Part shown: piece by piece, positions 1-10,630 of the stretch
Layout: each line of letters starts with the position of its first letter
How positions within the stretch are numbered: position 1 is the first letter of the stretch
Source of the DNA: Pegoplata infirma
Taxonomy: Eukaryota; Arthropoda; Insecta; Diptera; Anthomyiidae
DNA length: 64,000 bases
NCBI GenBank assembly: GCA_963921195.1
Contig: OY992536.1
Location: forward strand, 327,935,038-327,999,037
Direction: 5' to 3'
Translations under genes and position numbers: made by a program
The notes under the pieces: model-generated
What the model saw: only the letters and a program-made list of their open reading frames with translations
Databases searched by the model: none
What the model was told of the DNA's origin: nothing

Positions 1-994
1 CACAAATGGCATACATAAATGTACTAAGTATATAAAATATTGGACTGTATAAAAATTCATGCAGAGTGTACTTAATATTGCGTCGTCTGTAGGTACCTTA
101 AAATGGCAGATAGAGGGTTAAGCTGTGTTTATATCATACCACTGAGTATTAAGACCTGTCAAAAAAATCGTGTGTAATATGATTTTGTTGACAGTCCAAT
201 AAGACTCTTGATTTTATGAAATATTTCAAAAAATGGCTGTGTGATATTAGATTTGCATACACAAACAGCTGTTTTTAAAAATGTCTTTTGATTTTGTTTA
301 TGATTTTTAGGCAGTATTAAGACTTTGGTAATATTTTATTTTCTTAAAATCCAAAGACTCGGTGGGATTATATAAACACACCTTTAATATGTTTTAGGAA
401 AAGAACAGCCATCAATATTTACCGAAGACTTGTACTAATATTATCAAGGTGATCAGCAGTTTTAATAGATTTTATTTCTTATTCCAAACTTGAAAACAAC
501 TTAAAAACTTTAGTAGGCCATAAAAAAGAACTCGAAATAAGTTTTTAAACATCTTTTGGGGATTTGGTCTACTTATGGCATACTTTAATTTTTTTTTTTT
601 TGTCTAAACATACTAAATTGTGTTGCACAGTGTTATATTTTGTTTCTTTCAACTATTTTATGTAAATATTTACATAAAAATATGACAAATAAAAATATTT
701 AAACTTATTTAAAAACTTAGCGGTTGAGCATGCGAACTCAATTTTTTGGCGATTTGCACTACGCAAATACGTTTTTTCACATTTCTGATATCTAGAAGTA
801 ATCCTCTTTTCAACCATGTGCATAATTTGTATTAAAACTTAGCGGCTTAGTTGATGCCGCAAAATGTACTAGGACCACCCCACTGTGCAATGCATTGTAG
901 AGCACTTGCGTTATAATTATGTTTTATTTTACATGTGCTACTCAGACTGGGGATAGCATCGAAGACTCTGAATACTGTTTTTATATTGCACTAA
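1..994. other. AT-rich flank, no gene seen
   Basis: I see no coding region here. Bases about 115-150 and 355-395 form a weak imperfect inverted pair (GTGTTTATATCATACCAC against the complement of GTGGGATTATATAAACAC), which could be an old miniature element, but no target duplication is visible. Confidence 0.3.
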
Positions 995-1588
995 CAAGGA
1001 AAGTCTCCCTAGTGTCACCCGTGGATCTTTATGGAATTGGTTTTATTTTGTAGATCAGAAAAAATAAAGGGAACGTATTTTTTTTTAGCGGCCCAAATTA
1101 ATATTTAGGGGGTAAAAAGGAGGGGGAAGACAAGGCCATTTTTCAGTTTTTTTCGTTTATCTCCTATATTATGCAAAGAAACCTAGTCATGTTACATACC
1201 AACTGAAAGGTCTTTGGAAAACCTATCTACGTGTGCTAAGAACGTGTCCAAACATGCACAACTTTTCGTCATATTGAGTAAAATACCAAAATTTTAGGAC
1301 ATTTTTGTTAATAAGTCGAAAAATATTAACTTCTTTGGCCCGTTGATAGCACCACGAGATTTAATACCTTTAATTTGATACCACACATGCCTATATTAAT
1401 TTTGTTTAAATAGGCGTAAATCGTAAAAAACTGAAAAAGGATAATTTCCCCCCATATAAATCTACCCCCCCCCCCCTAAAAATGAGTTTGGGTCGCTAAA
1501 AAAAATACGTGTCGAATTAATTTTCGTTCTTAACAACATATCCAAATTTCATGAAGATCGGAGGGTGACACCAGGGAGACTTCCTTTG
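995..1588. mobile_element. Foldback element, termini CAAGGAAAGTCTCCCT
   Basis: The two ends are inverted copies: CAAGGAAAGTCTCCCTAGTG at 995 and its near-complement ending at 1588. The complementarity continues inward for some 200 bases per side (ACGTATTTTTTTTAGCG and a G-run, then CAGTTTTTT), so nearly the whole element folds on itself around 1290. Its interior (GTCATGTTACATACC, GAAAGGTCTTTGG, GTGTCCAAACATG) recurs at 54735-54960. No ORF and no clear target duplication. Confidence 0.75.
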
Positions 1589-2871
1589 TAAGCAAAACGA
1601 TTTTGTATCTTGAATGGGACAAAAATAATATGTACCAATAGTGATAAAAACTCCCAAAGGGTTTTGAAAGCTTAGCTCGAGTTCTTTTTTAATGGTTTAC
1701 TGAAGTTTTTTAAATGCATTTGGAATAAGTCAAAAAAATCATGAACTCTACTTCTTAATAAAATAATGTTAATAGATGGCAGCAGCAAAATTTGATTATG
1801 GTTCTTTTCTTAGAACATATTAACCTTCTATTTCCAATTTTTAGGGCCATTTCAGGCCATTTTCAAATACATATCCTTATAGAACACCACTAAAACATGC
1901 GTTTAAAAGGGGTTGTAAAAGGTCAAAAAAATTTAGATTTCACCAGTCTCGGAATAGGTGGTATCGGATCGAGAGACACACTTTTCCTGCAGGGATTCTT
2001 TATTTTTTTTTTTTTTGTTCCATTCAAAGTACACTCGGTGAACCTAGATTTGTTGCACAGTGGTATTTAATTTTAAAATAAAACTAAAATTTATTTTGTA
2101 TATTTTTTTATTACTTTTTTTTGTGTTTTTTTTTTTTTGTTTATAATATAGTTTATGTACATATAAAAAAAATAGGATTAATGTACGTTTATATATATTT
2201 ATATATAGCGACTAATTTAAATTTAAAAAAATATATTATAAATATAAAATGCATAATATTCGTTTTATTATTTTTTTTTTTTTGTACTCTATTGCATGTC
2301 GCTCAAAATGATGTTAAGATTTTTTTTTTTACAAAGAATTACAGAACATGCATTTGATTTTTCGGTCTGTATCCAGCTTGAGTTTTATTTGTTTTTTATT
2401 TATTTTGTGTTTTTTTTTGTTAAATATAAAAGAATAAACGTAAATTGACATGTGTTTATGTATACATTTACAACTTTAAAAGTTACTTTCTGATGTCTTT
2501 GTTGTTAAGTGTTAATAAAAGTATGTTCAAAACAAATACTGAAATGGTTTTAGTTTTCTTTTAAAATTTTTTTGCGATCAACGTTTATTTGAGAAGAAAG
2601 TATAGTTTTGAAATATGTTTGTATGTGTGCATCTCAAATTGTTTAATACAAAATCAAGGACAAAAAAAGGAATGTATTTACTTATATTCATATGTATTTA
2701 TATAACTGGAATAGAAAAATTAAAATATGTACGTTCTTTAAATTGGGACAAGGAAATACTTAATTAATTTTTTCGATATAAAATTTGTTAATTAAAAAAA
2801 AAAAATCTTTTTAATTTTTATGTAAAATAATAAAAAAAAATTGATTTATTAACTTTTGTGCAATTAAAAAA
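1589..2871. other. Low-complexity AT-rich DNA
   Basis: Poly(T) and poly(A) runs, mainly 2100-2420, with no convincing coding region. Short reading frames here are low-complexity and I do not support them as genes. Confidence 0.4.
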
Positions 2872-4101
2872 AGAATTTATTCTTATTCGAGGTCATTTAT
2901 TTTCCCCGTAATGAGTAAACGCAATGCAGGAAAAGTACCCGGATCCAAAACACTTATCAACAACATTGACACCTTTTTACATAAAAATATCCGTCACTTT
3001 TGTTAGGAAATGTCTCAACCCCGGATACATTACTTATGACATGTTACTGTACCAGTCCTTGATATCTATAGTAATATTGATAAATTTGTTAAATTAAATA
3101 CATTTTAAACGTAATGTTCGTGTTTAAATAACAATATGATAAAATGAATAATTCTGCATCCTTAACTAAAACTAAGGAAAAAAAATTTTTGTGCACGTGA
3201 CTTAAATTTTAAAAATTTTCGTTGGAAAATTAAAAAAAAAAATAATCTAAAAACATTTTAATGAAAGAAGCTTTGAAAATTTTTGAAAATTTTTTTTCTT
3301 AAAAACATTTTTGATGAAACTGTTTACTTAAAAACGCGAAAAAAAATTTTCAAATAAATTTTTTGACTTCGAAAATTTGCCAAAAAAAAAACTTTGTGAC
3401 TTTTTAAAAAATTAGCTAATTTTGTTTTTTTTTAATAATTTTTATTGAAATTCCCCTGCAGAAAAAGTGATAAGATTGTAGGGTTCTATACTCGAAAAAT
3501 CAATTAATCAACTTTTTTAGGAAAAAGTCGAAATCGACTCTTTTCGACTTTATCGACTTTACTTGTAGCCAAATGACAAAAAAATCATTCGATTATTGAA
3601 AGTAGACTTTTGCTTTCGATTTTTTCAACAAGTCAAAAATCGACTTTTTACAAGATGGAAAAATTTGAAAGGTCGAAAAAGTCGACTTTTTAAAAAAAGT
3701 AAAAAACTCAACTCAATCACCCGAACCCAAAAAACCTATCACAAATTCGACAACTTTCATATAAAAATACCTATCACTTTTGTTAGGGAAAGTCTCAGCC
3801 TCGAATATATCTCTAGTTACTGGCAATGTCCCTTATACCCATTTTACACTATTATACTTGTCCATTCATTATACAAGAGTAATTTTTCCATGTTAGGGAA
3901 ATATTTTTTAGAAAAATTTTGCTAGAAATTGTTCACTTATTAGATACGACCAGGTTCCAATCAAAAAGGAATACAAAAATCTTTTAGAAGTTGGTAAATT
4001 TCGTTGTGTATAATGGAAAAGTGTAATAGTGTAAAATAGTTATTAGGAAGACATCACAGCTGTACCCAACATTTTTCGGGCATTTTTTTCTGCTCTTTGT
4101 C

Positions 4102-4483
4102 TTTACCCAATAAACCAAACGATACCGTTATGAAATCGAGGCAATATCACCTAATTATTACATATTATACGAAAACGATTGTGTTTTCGTTCCTAATGTT
4201 CCTTTCGTTTTCGCTATCGATAATTCCACTCATAACGATAGTAAAATCTCCATTTTCCAGAATTTATCAAAAAACTACAGCTATTCCAGGCGATAACGAT
4301 ATCGTTTCAATATAAAAATGTGATACCGTTTTCGCTATCGAAATTTACAGGAATAAGGATAGCAAAATCGCCTAAAAATCGAAATTGGTATCATAATTTT
4401 AATTTATGGTGATACCGTAATCGGTATCATACAGGTGACACTATTTTCGCTATCACTTATCGTAATTTGGTTTATTGGGTAAA
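4102..4483. mobile_element. MITE with 18 bp perfect TIR TTTACCCAATAAACCAAA
   Basis: The termini are exact inverted copies of TTTACCCAATAAACCAAA (4102-4119 and 4466-4483). The interior is a loose array of GATAACGATA, CGATACCGTT and TTTTCGCTATCG motifs in both orientations. Length is 382 bp with no coding capacity. A target duplication is not obvious, so I cannot assign a superfamily. Confidence 0.75.
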
Positions 4484-5088
4484 TGTACGTTTAACTAGCT
4501 GATTTTATTCTTACACACCTACAGTGACAATCGAAGAGTGCTGACGAAGGAAGGGTGGCTTCTTCCGAAATAGCCTGTGTTGTCAATTAATTTTTCAGAT
4601 TTTTCTCTCAAAAAAATTATTATTTCTCTGAAATAATTAATATGGACTCAAACCAAAATAAAACTTAGAAAATTTGTCAAAAAAATAGTTTTACTTTTAA
4701 ATACTTTTTATTCCAAAACGCAAAAAAAATGTAAAAAAAAAGTTTCGGGACTTTTTTTTACAACAAAACACAAAAAATGTGTCACAATTTTTAGACAATT
4801 TTTAAATTTTGTACGGAACTTGGTAAAAATTGAACATTTTTGTTTTGTCCTATTGTCTCCGGTCACGGGATAAGTTGTTTCGAGACAAATTAGTGATAAG
4901 TCTGTGATAAGTTTTAATCTGTCACGTGATAGGCATTTTAGTAATATTCCGTTTTCACCAGTCACGGGATATGTGATTTGTGATCCAGAGACACACTTTT
5001 CAGGGCATTTAAAAGCAATTTTTTAATCTAAAACGCAAAGAAAAAAATGCCAAAATATTTTGTCTGGGACTTAGAAAATTTTAAAGCT

Positions 5089-5230
5089 TAGATAAGTTTG
5101 AGAGTTATAAAATTTTGAGACTTAGAAAATTTTGAGACTTAGAAAATTTTGAGATTTAGAAAATTTGAGAGTTAGAAAATTTTGAGACTTAAAAAATGTT
5201 GAGACTTAAAAAATTTTGAGATAAGGAAAA
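5089..5230. repeat. 17 bp tandem repeat, about 8 copies
   Basis: Successive diverged copies of TTAGAAAATTTTGAGAC run head to tail; the middle copies are identical and the edge copies have 1-3 changes. Confidence 0.8.
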
Positions 5231-5359
5231 TTTTTAGAAGTTTGTAAATTTTGTATTTTGTTTTTCTTAAATCATGTTGAATTAAATTTTTTACTCCAAA
5301 ATTTTTATAAATTACAAAATTTTTGAAAGCAGAAAGTGTTTTTTGGGAGCATAACTTAA

Positions 5360-5640
5360 GATAGAAAGTACAGTTAACGTAACGCTCATTTGCTGCAACG
5401 TCGTCGTAACTCAAAAAAACTTAATATTGTAGAAAACAAGTTTAAACTTTTTATTTGAAAATGTTTTTCCATTGAAAAAGGCCGAAACATATAAATTTTA
5501 ATAATTGCTTATTCTCTTCTCAAGCGGTAAGTTTTAAAGATATTAATACGACTTTTTTACACAATATAGAGAGCATGGTGTAGCAAATAATTCTGCATCA
5601 TTAACACAAAAATCTAATTTTTTGAGATTTAAGCGATAAG
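5360..5640. repeat. Dispersed repeat copy (ATTGAAAAAGGCCG family)
   Basis: Shares an ordered series of words with 19500-19552 plus 20328-20525: CGCTCATTTGCTG/ACTTG, GTAACTCAAAA, CATTGAAAAAGGCCG, TTCTCTTCTCAA, CGGTAAG, ATTAATACGA and AATAATTCTGCATCATTA. The last word also recurs near 3140. A non-coding dispersed repeat of unknown class. Confidence 0.65.
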
Positions 5641-5699
5641 TATTTGTAAGGATAATTAATTATGGTAAAAATAAATGACCTCGAACTAGAATAAACTCT

Positions 5700-6735
5700 T
5701 TTTCATTGCATTTGTTAATTAAAAAATAATAATTTCCAAAAAAAAAGCGAAAAAAACATAGTTTTCAATATTATCAACGAAATGAAAAAAAATGATAGAA
5801 AAGAAAAAAAGGAAAAAAAAACATATACATTTATGTACATATATAAATATATTGAGATCAATACATTTCTAATTCATTAAACTAAAACGTAAATGATAAA
5901 AACTTTTATAGCAAAAAGTTTTAAATTGTCATTGATTTTGAAATAAAAGGAAACAATACAAATATTTTTTTGATTTATATATATTTTTGTTTTTTTTTTT
6001 TGTATTTTTAATGTTCATTATATTATTTATTTTAAATGAAACAAATGCTACTGAGGCGAATTCTTTGTGGATTGTTTAAATTTCAAACAAACCACTTAAG
6101 GAATTGTATTGTTAATACCTTAATATTATTATACATATACTATTATTAAGTTTTATATGTATGTACCATGTATCTTATGAAAAAATAAAAATAATAAAAA
6201 AAAATAAGGAAAAAATAAAATCTTAAATTTATAAAAAGAAATATGTGTGTGTGTATTATAAAATTATTTTGAATTTGATATTAAAAAACAACAAAAAAAT
6301 CTATTTTCTTCAATATAAAAAACAAAAACTGAATTTTGTGAAAAATAAAAATAAAATTGTTTCAATTATTCTTGATTAAAATTTTTTTACAAAACAAAAA
6401 AATATATATGTATATATTAAAACAAGACCATTATAGCGATATAAATAAAAGAAAAAACTTCAATTACTTTCATCATATCAAAACGTAGTGGGCCATATAA
6501 ATTCTAGCCACTTTCGAAAATGTTGAATCGCTTATATAGTGGCTTTTAAGGAAATATTTTATATGCCAAATTCGTTTAGAAGATAAAACTTATTTTAGTA
6601 CCATACTTAAAATTCTTATATAATACATATGAATAAATTAGAATTCCTAATTTCTTTTTAAATTACAAAAGAAAACTTAAAAGTAAAATTAAGCGTATTT
6701 TGTAGCAATAAAAATTATTTTTAAAGGGAAAATAT
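5700..6735. other. jumu: AT-rich DNA downstream of the jumu stop codon
   Basis: Unique-looking, extremely AT-rich DNA with no repeat shared elsewhere that I noticed. On the minus strand this follows the jumu stop codon, so part or all of it may be 3' untranslated region. Confidence 0.35.
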
Positions 6736-6741
6736 TTTATT
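6736..6741 (-). terminator. jumu: Candidate poly(A) signal AATAAA for jumu
   Basis: AATAAA on the minus strand about 180 bases beyond the stop codon. Many AATAAA-like words exist further on in this AT-rich tract, so this is only the nearest candidate. Confidence 0.25.
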
Positions 6742-6921
6742 GTATACATAAATAGGGGGGGGAGGGAAGGGGCATGGTTTGCTCTATGTTTCTTACATGT
6801 TTATAATCCCTATGAAGAAAAAGTTTTTGCAACTTTTAGCAAAAACTATTATTTTCTTGGAATCCCAGTTGAGTCGAACACAATTTTGCAATAGAAAAAA
6901 CAAGAGAAAAGAACAACCGAT

Positions 6922-7413
6922 TTAAGCAATTCTATTTACTAACTGCATTTTGCGACGATTATGGTGATTTTCGTTTAGAGTGGACATTGTACCAATCTGG
7001 GTAAATTGTGCGTTGGCTTGTTGCAGTTGTTGACTGGACCCGCTATTTGTTGTAATCGTTTGTACCATAATCTGCTGTTGTTGCAGTTGTTGTTGGATTT
7101 GCTGTAGATCATGAACATTTTGCACTTTGACTATTTTTTTAATATTTTGTATTTGCAGTTGATGCTGTTGTTGCTGATGCTGTTGCTGCTGCTGCTGTTG
7201 CGAATGCTGTTGACTTTGATATTGTTTTTCTATTTCTATAGCTGGACCAATGGAGTAATTAACATTAAGACGAGCTCTTTTGGGAGACTGATGATTTTCA
7301 CCTGAGATTTTGTAATCAGCCGGGCTTAACTCAATTATGTCCGATTGACTAATAGCCATTCTAACGGCCTCTTTATCATCATCGATATCAATTGCATCAT
7401 ATATGTCTTCGAC
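6922..7413 (-). CDS. jumu: jumeau last coding exon (polyQ C-terminus)
   Basis: Encodes the last 163 residues of the forkhead protein. It begins VEDIYDAIDIDDD right after a splice acceptor (CTCATTTATAG at 7424-7414), continues through MAISQSDIIELSPADYK, then a glutamine/histidine-rich tract (about residues 50-95 of the exon) and ends LVNRIA followed by a stop codon. The in-frame triplet just before the exon is TAG, so the frame must be entered by splicing. Phase 0 matches the donor of the central exon (GAG/GTGAGT at 10631/10630), so the join reads DFDIE-VEDIYD. The polyQ tract is typical of insect transcription-factor tails. An internal Met could be mistaken for the start, but the upstream in-frame 18 codons belong to the exon. 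Confidence 0.85.
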   Translation of the reverse strand, partial: VEDIYDAIDIDDDKEAVRMAISQSDIIELSPADYKISGENHQSPKRARLNVNYSIGPAIEIEKQYQSQQHSQQQQQQQHQQQQHQLQIQNIKKIVKVQNVHDLQQIQQQLQQQQIMVQTITTNSGSSQQLQQANAQFTQIGTMSTLNENHHNRRKMQLVNRIA

Positions 7414-7826
7414 CTATAAATGAGAAACCAACACAAGTTATTAAACATATAATTAAAAATGTAAATTAAAATTATGCATTTCAGAATTGTCTTAAATGTA
7501 TTTTAAAATAATCCAATTATATTAGAGTTGTCAACTATTCGGCATATTTCAAAAATCGGTTTTCGAATAGTTAAAAAAACCGCCGTTTTTTAAAAACCGG
7601 TTTTCGGTTTTTTATTTGAAAACCGGTTCGAATAATCGGTTTTTTCAGTTTTTTTAATAAAAATTGTTAAAAACATTAAATAAATAGGTTTTAATTTGTT
7701 TTTAACAAAAAAAATTAAAAAAAATAATTGTACACAATTCATTCTTCTTAAATAAATCAAATTCAAAGCTTAAAACAACAAAATATACCTATTTTTTATG
7801 TAAGTTAATAAAATGTTTTTAATTTA

Positions 7827-8112
7827 TACACGCAAAAAAATATTTTACCAAGCGCTTGGGAGGAATCACATTAAACAAGATTTTTGCGTATATTATGCGA
7901 GAACTAATAATATTTTACCAAGCGCTTGCATAATTATACCTAACTTTGCAAACGTTTCAAGAAATTTCCCATGAGCTTGCATAATTTTACTAACTTTAAG
8001 ATAAAACAAGCAAACGCATGGTAAAATGTTATAAGTTTTTGCATAATATACGAAAAAATATTGTTTAACGTGATTCCTCCCAAGCGCTTGGCAAAATATT
8101 TTTTTGCGTGTA
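7827..8112. mobile_element. Foldback MITE, TACACGCAAAAAAATATTTT ends
   Basis: Long inverted arms of about 50 bases: the left arm runs from TACACGCAAAAAAATATTTT through CAAGCGCTTGGGAGG, and the right arm is its complement ending TTTTGCGTGTA at 8112. The central part repeats the AAGCGCTTG and GCATAATAT words. TA at each edge is compatible with a TA-targeting (Tc1/mariner-type) element. Nested in the hAT-like element at 7523. Confidence 0.75.
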
Positions 8113-8256
8113 GTAATAGAAATTATAGGGTCAGTCACTATAAAATGGAACTATGTACTTTTAATCAGTACAATAAGGACTTAAATACATTTAAAAAATA
8201 CATTTAACACACAACATTTTTCTTGTTAGTGTTTCTTCTCAACCAGGTATTTTAAC

Positions 8257-8512
8257 CAGAGTTATAGAGTAAGGAATCGACAGTTTTGTAGATCTGGCAT
8301 CACCAAAAATAATTGGAAAAATCTGGTAATACCACACTAAAGTTTAAACGTAAAGCAAAGAGAGACAAAAAGCAATCTGCATTCTTACTGTATAACTGGT
8401 ATCTTCCATTTTGCTCAGATCTCGATTTGTGATAAAATTTCTTAAACAATACCATATGGTTTTTGTTTACTACTTTTTCAAACGCCATTTGTTACCCTAC
8501 TCTATAACTCTG
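8257..8512 (+). mobile_element. 256 bp hAT-like MITE, copy 1
   Basis: Ends CAGAGTTATAGAGTA and TACTCTATAACTCTG, flanked by ATTTTAAC (8249-8256) and CTTTTAAC (8513-8520), a target duplication with one mismatch. A second copy, exactly the same length and in the opposite orientation, is at 56201-56456. Nested in the larger hAT-like element. Non-coding. Confidence 0.88.
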
Positions 8513-9738
8513 CTTTTAACCTTCTTATTTGTTACTGAATTAAGAAACAAAATTTCAAATACAGACCCAGTCAGAAATTGCCAACCGTACCAAAAATTTT
8601 GTGTTGGTACAATATCAGGCTAGCCAAAAATACAACATTGTATAATGTAAAACAGTTTTACTAAAAATATTGTGTTGGCACAACTTTGTGTTTACATAAA
8701 ACACTACACTATAGATTATAATTTAAAAGTTTATCATTTTTATTTTTTTAAAAGATTTCGATTTACATAGACCTCAACTCTTTAATCTAAGTGAACACTT
8801 AAGTAGTTGCTTTTTCAACCAATTTGTACAAAATGGTAACTAAAAAGCACGACATCGAGATTTTCAATACATCCCTAAGCAAAAGTTAAATCCAATGTCG
8901 TAAATTTATAAAATCAATGTTAACCCAACGTTAAAACAAAAGTCGAGCGATCGTTGGCCACTGTTATCATTTCAACCTCGGAATGACGTGGTAGACTTAG
9001 AAACGGGTATGATTCGCCAACGTTGGTACCGTCGCCGCCAACCTTATTCCAACGTTGGCCCGTTTGTATTTTTCTGACTGGGGAGTTGTATTTTACAAAA
9101 TTTGTAACAAATGATGACAAAAAAAATAAGTTTTATATATTCGAAAATGTCGAATAATTCGACACAAAAAAACGGTTTTTCGAATAACTAGAAAACAACC
9201 GGTTTTAAAAAACCGGCTTGGAATAACCGGGAAAAAGCGAAAAAAACGGTTTTTCGAATAATTCGGAAACCGGTTTTGACAACTCTAAATTATATTTTAA
9301 AACTGTTTAAATTTTAAATCAAATTTGCTTAAATAAAAATTTGATTTTTCCCGTGGTGGTAGAGCGTAAGATAAATATTCTATTACTTCTCCTATTTCGG
9401 AGAAATATTTTTCAGTTTTTGTATATAAAATTTATTTTAAGGAGGAACTTTTTGCACATTTCAGAAAATAACCAGCTGTGGCCAGCCATAAGACATTCTG
9501 TCAAACTTTAGGGTTCTATCTCTTTCAGATTGGACTGCATAATATTTTCGACTGGCGGAAGATTGAATTAATTAATAAATAGTAATTCATAAAAGGAAAT
9601 CTCCCAAACTACTCATACGATTTTAAAAATGTTTTCATCATAGAGTTGTCTAGCCAGAAATTGTCAGCGGTACAAAAGATATGGTACTGCCAAATCACTT
9701 TTCTAGTGTTGGATATAACAATCCAAAATGTTTAGTAG

Positions 9739-9930
9739 GCTAGTAGTAGGCAAGTTGGTAACGTGCTACCCTATGAGTCTGGGGTCGTGGGTTCGATTCC
9801 CACCAGAGGCCTTGGTCTGTTTCGCTACAACGAGACAAAGGTCATTGTTATCAGTTCTCGGTTAGGTAAAATTAGTATATACATAATTTGTAATTATATG
9901 GTAATTCTGAATAAAATAAAAATAAATAAC
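9739..9930 (+). mobile_element. tRNA-derived SINE, copy 1
   Basis: A tRNA-like head has an A-box-like GGCAAGTTGGTAACG and a perfect B-box core GGTTCGATTCCCACC near 9790. After AGAGGCC comes a non-tRNA body (TTGGTCTGTTTCGCTACAAC, GGTCATTGT, GGTTAGG, TTAGTATAT) shared word for word with the copy at 42158, then an A/T-rich tail with AATAAAATAAAAATAAATA. A functional tRNA would not have this conserved 3' body, so I call a SINE. It lies in jumu intron 2 in antisense orientation. Confidence 0.82.
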
Positions 9931-10630
9931 CGTTTAGTTTTGTTTTTCTTATTTGATTTTTAAATTTTTTGGTGTGAATTATATCGTTATCGGTCGATCA
10001 GAAATCACATATTCAACGATAGGTGAAAACGGGACAGATCACTAAAATGTCTTAAAATACTTATAACGTGAACTATACCGAAACAAATTTTCAATTTTTT
10101 TTTTAAATCTTAGACACAATTTAAAAATGATTTTATAAAAAAAATGTTTGGACAATTTTTTAAAAAAATATTTTTGACAAATTTTTAAGAAACATTTTTT
10201 TTAAATTCCAGAACACAAAAAAATGTTAGCAGTTTTCTTAGCGTTTTGGAGTTAAAAAAAAGTAATTTAAAAATATTTTTAGGGAATTTTTTTTTTTAAT
10301 TTTTAGTTTCAAAATTTTTTTGAAAATTTCCTGGACACAAATTGTTTTTGGGAAAAAAAATATTTTTTTGAAAAGTTATCTAAGTTCCGATGCTAAAACT
10401 TGAAATTCAGCAGAAATTTAATGATAAATAAAATAAATCAGAAATAACAACTTTTTAAAATTAAATTTTCAAAATTAAATTTGTATCACAATACAACAAA
10501 TATTTAAGTAAGAATAGCACGATACATTTGTTAAAAAAATCACGATTACAAATTTTAAAGTAGAAATTTTAAATAGATTCAATACATTTGGATAGTTTTA
10601 AATAAAAAAAATAATAAAAACAAAACTCAC

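Larger units (their letters stand above)
2873..5698. mobile_element. Possible 2.8 kb TIR-bounded repeat (TCGAGGTCATTTATTTT)
   Basis: GAATTTATTC, then TTCGAGGTCATTTATTTT at 2873-2903, is mirrored by AAAATAAATGACCTCGAA plus TAGAATAAACTC at 5667-5698. A related CCTCGAACTAGAATAAAACT end occurs alone near 60740. Inside are two diverged direct copies of a module containing ATAAAAATATCC/ACCT, CACTTTTGTTAGG and TCTCA (2940-3060 and 3720-3850), plus other repeats listed separately. No transposase frame is visible, so this may be a composite. Confidence 0.4.
7523..9287. mobile_element. hAT-like non-autonomous element, AACCGG arrays, TSD AATTATAT
   Basis: Ends are TAGAGTTGTCAA and its exact complement TTGACAACTCTA, flanked by identical 8 bp target duplications AATTATAT (7515-7522 and 9288-9295). 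About 130 bases inside each end are crowded with AAAACCGGTTTT, CGAATAATTCG and CGAATAGTT words in both orientations. No transposase frame is visible. Two further elements sit inside it. The 8 bp duplication and TAGAG start fit the hAT superfamily. Confidence 0.9.
7414..10630 (-). other. jumu: jumeau intron 2
   Basis: A 3.2 kb phase-0 intron with donor GTGAGT (10630) and acceptor TTTATAG (7414). It holds a 1.77 kb hAT-like element (itself containing two smaller MITEs) and a tRNA-derived SINE. The remainder, especially 9930-10590, is AT-rich with T/A runs and no other recognisable feature. Confidence 0.85.

Noticed and set aside
9763..9825. tRNA gene suggested by the GGTTCGATTCCCACC B-box (also at 42190-42235)
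   Set aside because: The head does not close into a convincing cloverleaf and is followed by a long conserved body shared by both copies, so a tRNA-derived SINE explains it better.
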